Shown here piece by piece: positions 26,091-34,740 of a stretch of 64,000 nucleotides of DNA. Within the stretch, counting starts at the first letter, position 1; each line of letters starts with the position of its first letter. This DNA comes from Arenibaculum pallidiluteum (lineage in GTDB: Bacteria > Pseudomonadota > Alphaproteobacteria > Azospirillales > Azospirillaceae): contig NZ_JAFIQU010000001.1 of the NCBI RefSeq assembly GCF_017355985.1, positions 310,001 through 374,000 on the forward strand. Direction: 5' to 3'. The position numbers and the translations under genes are program-made. The notes beneath the pieces are model-generated. The model saw nothing but the letters and a program-made list of their open reading frames with translations, was not told the DNA's origin and searched no databases.

Positions 26091-27683
26091 TCAGGGTCCG
26101 TCCAGCGCGATCACGACCCCCTCGTCCCCGCGTAGCCTGACCTCGTTCCTCACCGCCTCGCCCTGGCGGTCCAGCGCCGTCGAGAGCGCGATGCGCCCTA
26201 AGGGCACGGCGATCTGGTGCGGCATGCGGCCGAGGTTCAGCGCGACGGCGAAGCGTCGGCCGCCGTGCTCCCGCTCGAAGGCGAGAACGTCCCCGCCCGC
26301 GCTCATCAGCCGGAAGTCGCCGATGGCAAGGGCCGGTTCCCGGCGGCGCAGCGCGATCAGCTCGCGGTAGAAGGAGAGCAGGCTCCGGGGATCCTCGCGC
26401 TGGGCCGCGACATTGACCCAGTCCGCATCCTCGGCGATGGGCAGCCAGGGATCCCCGGCGGTGAAGCCGGCGCCCTTTCCGCCCTCCCACTGCATGGGAG
26501 TGCGCTGAGGATCGCGGCCGAGGCCGAGGCCCGGAACGTTCTTCTCGAAAGGGTCCTGGATCCGCTCGGGCGGGATCCGCACATCGGTCATGCCGATCTC
26601 GTCGCCATAGTAGAGCGTCGGCGTGCCGCGCAACGTCAGCAGCAGCATCGCGGCGACCCGCGCCTGATCGCGGCCGACCCGGCTGGCGATCCGCGGCTTG
26701 TCGTGGTTGCCGAGCACCCAATTCGGCCATCCGCCGGGCGGCAGGTGCCGCTCGTACTCCTGCACCATGAAGTCGATGGTGCGGGCATGCCACGGCGCCT
26801 CGATCAGCTGGAAGTTGAAGGGCAGATGCGCACCGTCGAGGTCCGCGCCGTAATAGGCCACCAAGCGCTCGACCGGCAGGTAGATCTCGCCGATCAGCAG
26901 CCGGTCCGGGAACTCGTCCATCACGGCGCGCATCTCGCGCACGATGTTCTGAACCTCGGGCCGATCGGTCGTGTAGAACGGCACGAAACGCTGGAACGGG
27001 TCCTGCCCCGGACGCCAGTCCGGGTTCATGGGGTTGTCGCGGAACTGCTCGTCCTTGATCAGGTGGTAGATCACGTCGACCCGGAACCCGTCGACGCCGC
27101 GGCCCAGCCAGAAGCGCAGCACGTCGTACATGGCGCCGCGCAGCTCGGGGTTGCGCCAGTTCAGGTCGGGCTGCTCCTTCAGGAAGGCGTGATAGTAATA
27201 CTGTCCCGTCGCGGCGTCGTATTCCCAGCCGCTGCCGCCGAAGGTGGAGAGCCAGTTGTTCGGGGGACCGCCCTCCGGGCCGGGATCGTGCCAGATGTAC
27301 CAGTCGCGCTTGGGATTGTCGCGCGAGGACCGGCTCTCGAGGAACCAGGGATGCTGGTCCGAGCTGTGGTTGGGCACGAAATCCAGGATCACCTTCAGCC
27401 CGCGGCGGTGCGCCTCGTGCAGCAGCCGGTCGAAATCATCCATGGTGCCGAAGAGCGGGTGGATGCCCACGTAGTCTGAGACGTCATAGCCGAAATCCTT
27501 CATGGGCGAGGGATAGATCGGCGAGAGCCAGATCGCGTCCACGCCCAGCCAGCACAGGTGGTCCAGCTTCTCCGTGATCCCCCTCAGGTCGCCCACGCCG
27601 TCGCCGTCGAGGTCGCGGAAGGATCGTGGATAGATCTGGTAGACGATGCCGCTCTGCCACCACCGCACGTGATCCCCGTTCAT
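26091..27683 (-). CDS. GH13 alpha-glucosidase / oligo-1,6-glucosidase
   Basis: A 530-residue GH13 enzyme expected to hydrolyse (or transfer) alpha-glucosyl units of short oligosaccharides in the cytoplasm. The catalytic triad is complete: nucleophile Asp203 in DGFRVDVIY, acid/base Glu266 in LLIGEIYLP and Asp328 in LGNHDKPR. VDAIWLSPIYPSPMKDFGYDVSDY and DFVPNHSSDQHPWF are the other family motifs, and YYGDEIGM marks the end of the barrel. No signal peptide. It overlaps the Mfd-like stop by four bases (ATGA) and so is translated from the same, possibly stress-induced, message. Confidence 0.92.
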   Translation of the reverse strand: MNGDHVRWWQSGIVYQIYPRSFRDLDGDGVGDLRGITEKLDHLCWLGVDAIWLSPIYPSPMKDFGYDVSDYVGIHPLFGTMDDFDRLLHEAHRRGLKVILDFVPNHSSDQHPWFLESRSSRDNPKRDWYIWHDPGPEGGPPNNWLSTFGGSGWEYDAATGQYYYHAFLKEQPDLNWRNPELRGAMYDVLRFWLGRGVDGFRVDVIYHLIKDEQFRDNPMNPDWRPGQDPFQRFVPFYTTDRPEVQNIVREMRAVMDEFPDRLLIGEIYLPVERLVAYYGADLDGAHLPFNFQLIEAPWHARTIDFMVQEYERHLPPGGWPNWVLGNHDKPRIASRVGRDQARVAAMLLLTLRGTPTLYYGDEIGMTDVRIPPERIQDPFEKNVPGLGLGRDPQRTPMQWEGGKGAGFTAGDPWLPIAEDADWVNVAAQREDPRSLLSFYRELIALRRREPALAIGDFRLMSAGGDVLAFEREHGGRRFAVALNLGRMPHQIAVPLGRIALSTALDRQGEAVRNEVRLRGDEGVVIALDGP

Positions 27684-30600
27684 GAGGCAGCCCTCCTCCT
27701 GGGTTCTTCGGCGAATGCCGCGCCGGCGAGCTCGTTCAGGATGCGCCGCAGGTAAGGCAGCCGGGCGGTGCCCGTCGCCGCTTCGGCGAAGGTCACCGAG
27801 ATGCGGCCGTCGGGCCGGCGCCGCGCTTCCGGACGGCCGGCCAGGAAGCCTTCGCCCTGCGTCCCGCCAGCCGCGCGCAGGGTGATCAGCGCGCCGCGCG
27901 GGCCGATGTCGAGCTGCTCGACCTGCGCCTCGCGGCAGAGCCGCTTCAGCTCCGGCAGGACGAGCAGTGTCCGGGCCTCGGGAGGCAGCGGGCCGCGGCG
28001 CTCCTCCAGATCCTGGGCGAAGGCGTCGGCCGCGGCCGCGTCCGGCAGGTTCGCGATGGTGCGGTAGAGGGCCAGGCGCTCGTTCAGGTCCGGCACATAG
28101 GCGTCGGGGATCAGCACCGGAAGGTCGAGCGTGATGCGCGGCGCCCACGGCACCTCGACGGGCCGGCCGTCCGCCGCCGCGGCGACCGCGCTCCGCAGGA
28201 GCTCCTGGAACAGCTCGGCCCCGACGCCGCGCACATGGCCCGACTGCTTCTCTCCCAGCAGGTTCCCGGCTCCGCGCAGCTCCATGTCGCGGCTGGCGAG
28301 CTCAAAGCCCGAGCCCGGATCGGCCAGCTCGGCCACGGTCGCAAGACGCCGCCGGGCCTCGGGCTTCAACGCCGCTCCAGGCTCCGTCGTCAGCAGGCAG
28401 ATCCCGCGCGAGCCGCCGCGTCCGACCCGCCCACGCAGCTGGTAGAGCTGGGCGAGGCCGAACATGTCCGCGCGGTGAACGACCAGCGTGTTGGCCGTCG
28501 GAATGTTGAGGCCGGATTCGATGATGTTCGTCGCAAGCAGCACGTCGGCGCCGCCTTCAGCGAAACCGGACACGGCGGCGTCGAGCTCGTCCGGCGACAT
28601 CTTCCCGTGCGCCGTCGCGATCTCCAGGCCGGGCACCAGCCGTGCCAAGCGCTCCGCCACCGTCTTCAGGTCCGACAGGCGTGGGCAGACGTAGAAGCTC
28701 TGCCCGCCGCGCCGCTGCTCGCGCAGCAGCGCCTCGCGCACGGCGGCTTCGTCGAACTCCAGCACACGGGTGCGCACCGGCCGGCGTGCCACCGGCGGGG
28801 TCGCAATCACCGACAGGTCGCGCAGGCCGGCCATCGCGATCTGGAGCGTGCGGGGGATCGGCGTCGCGCTGGCCGTCAGGACGTGGACGCCTTCGGCAAC
28901 GCGCTTGAGCTTCTCCTTCTGGTCGACGCCGAAGCGCTGCTCCTCGTCGACGATCAGCAGGCCGAGATCGGCGAAATCGAGGTCGAGCAGCGCATGGGTG
29001 CCGATCACGATCCGCGCCTTGCCTTCGGCCGCCGCCTTGCGCACCGCCTCGGCATCCTCCCCCCCGCGCGTCGCCTCGGCCACGGTGATCCCGAAGCCCG
29101 AGAAACGGGCCTGGAACTCGCGGAAATGCTGGCGGGCGAGCGGCAGCGTCGGCGCGACCACGGCCACCTGCCGCGCGGACTGGGCAATCACGAAGGCGGC
29201 CCGCAGGAGCACCTCGGTCTTGCCGAAGCCGACATCGCCGATCACCAGGCGATCCATGAGCCGCCCGGAGGCCAGATCCGCGAGGACGTCGTCAACCGCG
29301 CGCTGCTGGTCCTCGGTCTCCTGGTAGGGAAAGCGCGCCAGGAACCGCGTCCAGGGCCGCGGCGGCGGCACCACGGGCTCGGCCCGCGTGGCGGCGCGGC
29401 GGGCCTGCGTCGCCACCAGCGTATCCGCCGCCTGGATAAGGTCGCCGATGGTCCGGGCGAGCCGGTTGCGCCACGCCACGCCACCGAGCCGGTCGAGCGG
29501 CGCTTTCTCGGTCGCGGCCCCGAAGCGCCAGAGCAGGTCGAGGCTCTCGACGGGCACCAGCAACCGGTCGTTGTCGCGGTAGATCAGGCGGATGCACGCA
29601 TGTGGGGCATCGCCCGCGTCGACGGCCTCGATCCCGTCGCACAGTCCGACGCCGTGGTCGGCGTGGACGACGAGGTCGCCCAGCCGCAGCGGGACGTCGA
29701 AGGCGGCCGCCAGCGCGGCGCCGCCGGCCTCCTCCTCGCGCCGTGGCGAAAGATCTGCAGCGGCGACGACCGCGAGATCCGGCGCCGTGAATCCGCGGAC
29801 CAGCGGCAGCACCGCGATCGACACCGGCTCCGCCGGGTCGAATGCCCGCGCCAGCGGCGGGCGGGCGCCAAGACGGCGAACCAGTGTTGCACGCTGGCCG
29901 TCCCGGGCAGCGGCCAGGACGACCGGCCAGCCCGCCGCCTGCTGGGCCGCGACGTGATGGGCCAGGTCCTCTGGGCTGCCCGAAAGGTCGGGTCCGGCCC
30001 GTCCGCCGGCATCCTCCTCGCCAGGCTCGGGCGGCGACGGGCGCAGGACCCGCAGCGGCCGCTCGTCCAGGGCTCGGTCCCACTCCTCGGCCGTCAGGAA
30101 CGCCTGGATGGGCGGAATCGGCCTATAGACCGGCAGCCCCCCGCGATCGGCCATGGCGTCCATGCGCCGGCGGCCTTCATAGGCCTCGGCGATCTGCGAC
30201 AGCCGGTCCTCCCGTGCGTCGTCGACGGTCTCGTCGATGGTCAGCGCTGCCGCGGGCATCCAGTCGAACAGCGTCTCGGTGCCCTCCAGGAAGAGCGGCA
30301 GCCAGTGCTCCATCCCCGCGTGGCGGCGCCCGGCCGCCACCGCCCTCGGCAGCGGGTCCGCCGTCTCGGCCTCCGCCCCGAACAGAGCTCCGTAGGACTT
30401 CAGGAAGCAGCGGGCCGTCTCCTGACGGAGCACGAGCTCCGAGAGCGGTGCTATGCCGACCTCGGCAACCGCCGAGCCGTCGCGCTCGATCCCGCCAAGG
30501 GTTCCCCCGCGCAGCTCGAGATGGACCGGGCCGGTGAAGCCCGGCGGCCAGAGCGCGACCCGGTCGTCATTGGACTGCCGCAGGAAGTCGCCAGGCCCCG

Positions 30601-31069
30601 CCAGGGCCTCGGCGGGGACGTAGCCCGCATCGAGCAGGTAATCCTCGAACTCCTCCTCCTCCAGCGCATCGCCGACCCGGAGCCGCCGCATGGCCGCTTC
30701 GAGATCCCCACGGCGCGGCAGACGACGCAGCAGGGCCATGGGCGAAGTCAGCACGAGGCGCGGGGCCGAGCCAGGGTTCAGCAGGCGCGACAGCGTCGCG
30801 ACCCGTTCGGCAGAAACGGCGGCGGAGGGCGAAAGGCGGTCGTAAGGTGCGCAGTCCCAGGGTGGAAGGACTAGGACCTCGACATCCCCCGCAAAGAAGC
30901 GGGCGGCCGCCGCGAGGCGCCGCAGCCGCTCGCGGTCCGCGGTGACGTGAAGAAGCCCCGCCGCGCCGGCCTCGGCCGCGGCACGCACGAGCCACAAAGC
31001 GTCGTAACCGGCGGGCAGCCCCGCGACGGCGCGGCGGTCTTGCCGTGCCGGCTCAAAAGGAAGGTTCAT
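27680..31069 (-). CDS. Mfd-like DNA translocase, diverged from canonical transcription-repair coupling factor
   Basis: A 1129-residue SF2 translocase with the Mfd layout. Order: a UvrB-like N-terminal part (VLVLPPWDCAPYDRLSPSA), a CarD/RID region near residues 460-510 (LGDLVVHADHGVGLCDGIEAV, LLVPVESLDLLWRFG), motif I GDVGFGKTE near 610, VDEEQRFG near 705, SATPIPRTLQIA, and QLYQLRGRVGRGG. The N-terminal segment normally reading AVRGGILDLFPPG is replaced by a diverged LRQSNDDRVALWPPGF, and the linker after RLGG is altered. This suggests a paralogue rather than the housekeeping Mfd. No clear ribosome site is seen. An EcfG-like promoter sits 39-63 bases upstream. Confidence 0.85.
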   Translation of the reverse strand: MNLPFEPARQDRRAVAGLPAGYDALWLVRAAAEAGAAGLLHVTADRERLRRLAAAARFFAGDVEVLVLPPWDCAPYDRLSPSAAVSAERVATLSRLLNPGSAPRLVLTSPMALLRRLPRRGDLEAAMRRLRVGDALEEEEFEDYLLDAGYVPAEALAGPGDFLRQSNDDRVALWPPGFTGPVHLELRGGTLGGIERDGSAVAEVGIAPLSELVLRQETARCFLKSYGALFGAEAETADPLPRAVAAGRRHAGMEHWLPLFLEGTETLFDWMPAAALTIDETVDDAREDRLSQIAEAYEGRRRMDAMADRGGLPVYRPIPPIQAFLTAEEWDRALDERPLRVLRPSPPEPGEEDAGGRAGPDLSGSPEDLAHHVAAQQAAGWPVVLAAARDGQRATLVRRLGARPPLARAFDPAEPVSIAVLPLVRGFTAPDLAVVAAADLSPRREEEAGGAALAAAFDVPLRLGDLVVHADHGVGLCDGIEAVDAGDAPHACIRLIYRDNDRLLVPVESLDLLWRFGAATEKAPLDRLGGVAWRNRLARTIGDLIQAADTLVATQARRAATRAEPVVPPPRPWTRFLARFPYQETEDQQRAVDDVLADLASGRLMDRLVIGDVGFGKTEVLLRAAFVIAQSARQVAVVAPTLPLARQHFREFQARFSGFGITVAEATRGGEDAEAVRKAAAEGKARIVIGTHALLDLDFADLGLLIVDEEQRFGVDQKEKLKRVAEGVHVLTASATPIPRTLQIAMAGLRDLSVIATPPVARRPVRTRVLEFDEAAVREALLREQRRGGQSFYVCPRLSDLKTVAERLARLVPGLEIATAHGKMSPDELDAAVSGFAEGGADVLLATNIIESGLNIPTANTLVVHRADMFGLAQLYQLRGRVGRGGSRGICLLTTEPGAALKPEARRRLATVAELADPGSGFELASRDMELRGAGNLLGEKQSGHVRGVGAELFQELLRSAVAAAADGRPVEVPWAPRITLDLPVLIPDAYVPDLNERLALYRTIANLPDAAAADAFAQDLEERRGPLPPEARTLLVLPELKRLCREAQVEQLDIGPRGALITLRAAGGTQGEGFLAGRPEARRRPDGRISVTFAEAATGTARLPYLRRILNELAGAAFAEEPRRRAAS

Positions 31070-31107
31070 GGATGGGGGTCGCCCAGCTTGCGGAACGCAC
31101 TGTTTTC

Positions 31108-31132
31108 AACCCCGCGGCCGAAGCGTTGTTCC
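31108..31132 (-). promoter_or_regulatory. EcfG-like general stress promoter (GGAAC-N16-GGTT)
   Basis: On the minus strand GGAAC (31132-31128) is followed after 16 bases by GGTT (31111-31108), the canonical EcfG spacing with one mismatch to CGTT. Transcription would start near 31101, about 30 bases before the Mfd-like ATG. Confidence 0.55.
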
Positions 31133-31344
31133 GGCAGCCCCGTCGACGGGGGGTTGCCCACCCCTTCGAGACATATGACATGCGGGATATGCTCTTTGTC
31201 AGGCGAGCGCTGGCGACCTGTTCGTCCGGATAAGGCTCGTCTGATCCTTCGCACCCGCACAAATACCGGCCTCTTTGTTTCATGCAGATCGTCGTGCGGA
31301 CCGGTCGTCCGCAACGGCCAGATCAACGGAATGGGGGAAACACG

Positions 31345-31629
31345 ATGCCGAGCATGGGGGGTGCCGTTGGGGGCATGCGCAACGGGCTCGGAAGGCCGGC
31401 CGCGGATATCCGCGAGACCATGGCGACCCTGGCGGATGCGGTGCAGCGGATGACGGCCGAGGCCACGGCCTTCCAGCAGAAGCTACGCAGCGTGACCGCC
31501 GGGACGCAAGCCGTCATGGATTTCTGCCGGTGCTGCCGACATGCCTGGGAGAGCGACGATCTGGCTCTCATGCTCGCGGAGCGTGACCGACTGAGCCCTG
31601 AATTCGGCCATGTTGCCGCCGCCTCCTGA
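31345..31629 (+). CDS. hypothetical helical protein (94 aa)
   Basis: A 94-residue ORF starting MPSMGGAVGGMRNGLG and continuing as one or two amphipathic helices (ETMATLADAVQRMTAEATAF, LRSVTAGTQAVMDF) with a CRCC cysteine cluster near residue 61. GGGGGA lies seven bases before the ATG. Heptad-like spacing of Leu, Met and Ala suggests self-association, and the overall look recalls phasin-like or chemotaxis-associated helices, but no family is recognised. It is convergent with mobB. It is probably coding; certainty is moderate because of its size. Confidence 0.5.
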   Translation: MPSMGGAVGGMRNGLGRPAADIRETMATLADAVQRMTAEATAFQQKLRSVTAGTQAVMDFCRCCRHAWESDDLALMLAERDRLSPEFGHVAAAS

Positions 31630-31647
31630 CGGTGCGGCGGTCCCCGC

Positions 31648-32157
31648 TCAGCCGCCGGCGCGATCCAGTCCGGCCGCCGCCAGGATGAAATCCGCCACGC
31701 TGTCGACGCGGTCGAGATCGAGGACAGGCACGGCCACCTCCGGAACCGGGCCATCGGACGCCACCGCAAGGATCGACGGGTCGTTCAGGGCCAGCAGCGC
31801 CTTGCCGTTCGCACGGCGGAACACCTCGATCTTCGGGTGCGACCCGCGCTTGAACCCCTCTACCAGAAGCAGGTCCACGGGCGTCATGCGAGCCACCAGC
31901 TCGTCCAGCGCCGGTTCCGGGTCGCCGCGGTTCTCGTGCATCAGCGCCCAACGGTTGGCGGAGGTGACCATCACCTCGGTGGCGCCAGCCCGCCGGTGCT
32001 CGTAGGAATCCTTGCCTGGCTGATCCACGTCGAAGGCGTGATGCGCGTGCTTCACGGTGGAGACGCGCAACCCGCGCGAGACCAGCTCGGGCACGAGGCG
32101 CACCATCAGCGTCGTCTTGCCGCTTCCGCTCCAGCCGGCGAGGCCGAAGATCCTCAT
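31648..32157 (-). CDS. mobB: molybdopterin-guanine dinucleotide biosynthesis protein B
   Basis: A 169-residue MobB-type P-loop GTPase that helps attach GMP to molybdopterin, working with MobA. The Walker A site is IFGLAGWSGSGKTTLM (residues 3-18), followed by VSTVKHAHHAFDVDQPGKDSY and HRRAGATEVMVTS, then VDLLLVEGFKRGSHPKIEVFR, all in family order. Length is normal. No mobA or other molybdenum gene is next to it, although a MoaB/CinA-type domain protein lies at 17.8 kb. It is 107 bases downstream of the pentapeptide-repeat gene on the same strand and may share its transcript. Confidence 0.93.
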   Translation of the reverse strand: MRIFGLAGWSGSGKTTLMVRLVPELVSRGLRVSTVKHAHHAFDVDQPGKDSYEHRRAGATEVMVTSANRWALMHENRGDPEPALDELVARMTPVDLLLVEGFKRGSHPKIEVFRRANGKALLALNDPSILAVASDGPVPEVAVPVLDLDRVDSVADFILAAAGLDRAGG

Positions 32158-32264
32158 CCCAAGCGCACTCCCCTCGTCCGATCGCCGGGCCCGGCCCGCG
32201 GCCGGAGCTTAGCAGCCGCCCGCCGCCGTTCAATGCTCCGCCGGGCCGCGCCGGCGGCGCATGC

Positions 32265-33509
32265 TCACGGCGCGAGGCCGGTCCCTTCAAGGTTGGCGCC
32301 CGCCAGGTCGACGCCCGTGAGGTCGGCATGGCTGAGGTCGCAGTCCTGGAGATTGGCGGCAGAGAGCCGCGCTCCCGCCAGCCTCGCCCGCACCAGGGAC
32401 GAGCGGAGGACCCGCCCGTCGGCGCCGATCCGGAGCGGCCCCAGATTGGCGTTCTCCAGGCCGGCATCGATCAAGATCGCGCGGTCGAGCCGGACCCCGC
32501 GCAGGTCCGCGCCCCGCAGGTCCGCCGAGCGCAGGTCCGCCCCCTCGAGGCGGGCGGATTGGAACTGGGCGCCATCCAGCCGCGCTCCGCGCAGGCGCGC
32601 TCCTGCACCGAGCGCCAGCGTCAGGACGCGCCCACGGAGATCCGCCCCTTCCAGGTCCAGGCCGGCCAAGTTGAGCTGGCGGCCGTCCTTGCCCGCCGAT
32701 TTCAGCCAGGCGATGTGCATGGCGTAGAGCTCGTCGAAGCTGCGCCGCTGCGCGCCAGGCTCCTCTGTCTCGGCGATGGCGGCCGTCAGGCCCGGCAGGA
32801 GGGCCTGGACGCGCTCGTAGTCGGCCTCGCTCCGGATCGCGTCCCCGAGCTTCGCCCCCTCGGTCGAGGCGCCTGTCATGTCGGTGCCACGCAGGTCCGA
32901 GCCGCTGAAGTCGGCGCCGTCGAGCTGCGCGTTGACGAGCTTCGAATCCCGCAGGTCGGTACGGATCAGGCGCGCCCCCACCAGACGCGCGCCCGAGAAG
33001 TCGGTCGCCCGGGCCACGGATCCCGACAGCTTGGCGCGCGTCAGGTTCGCCCCGGCCATCACGGCGCCGCTCATGTCGGCGGCGCCGGGGTCGAACCCGA
33101 TCACCTTGACCTCGCCGTCCGCCGAGCGCTGCGCGATGCTGGCGTCCCGCAGGTCGATCTCGGCCATGTTCGCGCCGTCCAGCCGCGCTCCCTTGACGTT
33201 CGCGCCCCGGAGGTCGGCCCGCTGCAGCCGCGCGCCGGTCATGTCCGCGGAGCGCAGGTCGGCCCCGAACAGGTCCGCCTGATGCAGCACGCAATAGGAC
33301 AGGTTGGCATCCCTGAGGATCGCGCCCGAGAGATGGGCGCCCGTCAGGTCCCGCCCCGACAGGTCGAGCCCCGAGAGGTCGAAGAAGGGCATGTTGGCCC
33401 GTGCTCCGTTCGGGCGGCCCTCCATGAAGCGACGGTGTCGTTCGCAGACGCGGTCGAGCTGCTCCTGAGTCAGCCTGACCCGCGCCTTGCGCTCGTCTTC
33501 GATCGCCAT
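32265..33509 (-). CDS. pentapeptide-repeat protein
   Basis: A 414-residue protein made mainly of A(D/N)Lxx repeats. A first block spans ~residues 44-220 (LSGLDLSGRDLTGAHLSGAI and on) with a loop inserted near 130, and a second block spans ~285-414 (LEGADLRSADLRGADLRGVR...). They are separated by a non-repeat segment of about 60 residues (YERVQALLPGLTAAIAETEE, FDELYAMHIAWLKSAG). The repeats should fold as a right-handed quadrilateral helix, a surface for protein binding or DNA mimicry. The N terminus (TQEQLDRVCERHRRFMEGR) is helical. The gene begins three bases after the CheZ-like gene, so the two are almost surely co-translated. Confidence 0.93.
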   Translation of the reverse strand: MAIEDERKARVRLTQEQLDRVCERHRRFMEGRPNGARANMPFFDLSGLDLSGRDLTGAHLSGAILRDANLSYCVLHQADLFGADLRSADMTGARLQRADLRGANVKGARLDGANMAEIDLRDASIAQRSADGEVKVIGFDPGAADMSGAVMAGANLTRAKLSGSVARATDFSGARLVGARLIRTDLRDSKLVNAQLDGADFSGSDLRGTDMTGASTEGAKLGDAIRSEADYERVQALLPGLTAAIAETEEPGAQRRSFDELYAMHIAWLKSAGKDGRQLNLAGLDLEGADLRGRVLTLALGAGARLRGARLDGAQFQSARLEGADLRSADLRGADLRGVRLDRAILIDAGLENANLGPLRIGADGRVLRSSLVRARLAGARLSAANLQDCDLSHADLTGVDLAGANLEGTGLAP

Positions 33510-33512
33510 CGC

Positions 33513-34568
33513 TCAGCCGAACAGCGCGTCGATGTCCGACTGGCTGATCTCCGCCTTGCCGTTTGCGACCGGCGGTGGAGCCGGTGGCGGCGGAGGCGGT
33601 GGCGGCGCGGCCGCCTTGGGCGGCGCGGGCGGTGGGGCGGGCGGCGGCGGGGGAGCCTTGGGCGGCGGAGGCGGGGCCGCGGCCTTGGGCGGCGCCGGAG
33701 GCGGCGCCGCTTTCGGAGACGCCGGCGGCTGGGGAGCGCTCCGTGGCGCCGGGGCGGCATGGCCGTTGGGCTTGGGAGGCTCGGCCGCCGGCGCGGCGAA
33801 GGAGTTCAGCAAGGCATCGACCGCATCCTGGTCGATCCCGTCGCCGTTGGCGGGGCCGTTCAGCAGATGCGCGTCCGGCCGGGTGTCGTCGCTCCTGCGG
33901 TGCGCGGTCGAGACGTCGGCGGACGCGGTGACGCCCTCGACGCCCCAGATCCCGATCATCGTGTTCACGCGCTGCTCGATGTAGCGCAGCGTGTTCACGA
34001 CCTTGCTGGTGCGCTGCCCGGTGATGTCCTGGAACGAGCAGGCCGTCATGATCTCGATGCACTGGCCTTCGATGATGTCGACCAGGTCGACAGCCTCGTC
34101 GCGGTCGCCGACGATCTTGTGCAGGCGTCCGGCGATCTCCTGGATGTGCTCGGTCGCGTTCAGGATCTCGGTCGTCGCCCGCTCGGTTGCGGTCACCACC
34201 GCGTCCAACTCGCCGGTCGCCGCCATGATCCGGTTCGATCCCGCGTCCAGCGGGCCCAGCGCCGCGATCTCGCTGCGGGTCTGCTGGATATAGGCGCTCA
34301 TCTCCTGCAGCTCCTGCCGCAGGATCCGGATATGCGTGCCGCCGCCGGCCACCGGCCCCGCGACGACGTCCTCGCCGCCGACATGGCTGAGCCGGTCGAC
34401 CTGCCGCGCGAGCCGGTCGCCCAGGCGCCGCCACTCGTCGATGGAATGCAGCCGCGTCCGGCGGTCGCGCATGCGCAGGAAGGCCCGCCCCCGCGCGCTC
34501 GCGGCGAGCTGCTCCTCCATCGAGAGGAATTCTTCCTCGCTAAGCTCCAGGAGATCCCCGGTCGTCAT
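33513..34568 (-). CDS. CheZ-family protein phosphatase with proline tether and two FliM-like tail motifs
   Basis: A 351-residue CheZ-like protein, expected to dephosphorylate CheY-type receivers. The helical-hairpin core runs to ~residue 210 and holds the catalytic pattern CSFQDITGQR (Asp181, Gln185), as in CheZ. Residues 244-256 (GIDQDAVDALLNS) and the extreme C terminus 340-351 (EISQSDIDALFG) both resemble the CheY-P-binding peptide of FliM (LSQ-x-EIDALL) and the tail of E. coli CheZ. Between them lie ~75 residues of nearly pure Pro/Ala/Lys, a flexible or polyproline tether. The ATG at 34568 is the first that gives a natural N terminus. A pentapeptide-repeat gene follows. Confidence 0.88.
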   Translation of the reverse strand: MTTGDLLELSEEEFLSMEEQLAASARGRAFLRMRDRRTRLHSIDEWRRLGDRLARQVDRLSHVGGEDVVAGPVAGGGTHIRILRQELQEMSAYIQQTRSEIAALGPLDAGSNRIMAATGELDAVVTATERATTEILNATEHIQEIAGRLHKIVGDRDEAVDLVDIIEGQCIEIMTACSFQDITGQRTSKVVNTLRYIEQRVNTMIGIWGVEGVTASADVSTAHRRSDDTRPDAHLLNGPANGDGIDQDAVDALLNSFAAPAAEPPKPNGHAAPAPRSAPQPPASPKAAPPPAPPKAAAPPPPPKAPPPPPAPPPAPPKAAAPPPPPPPPAPPPVANGKAEISQSDIDALFG

Positions 34569-34740
34569 GGCGTCTCTTCCGTCCTCGCCCCCCAGGCAGC
34601 CTTCCATACAACTCGTGGGAACGTTTATTTTTCGTTTCCTGGCCGAGGATAAAGGCTGGGCGCGGCGCGGTCGCCCCATGCATGGGTTGCGCGTGAACCG
34701 GCCGCGACTAAACTCGGCCGCCCGCCAGCGGAGACGAATC

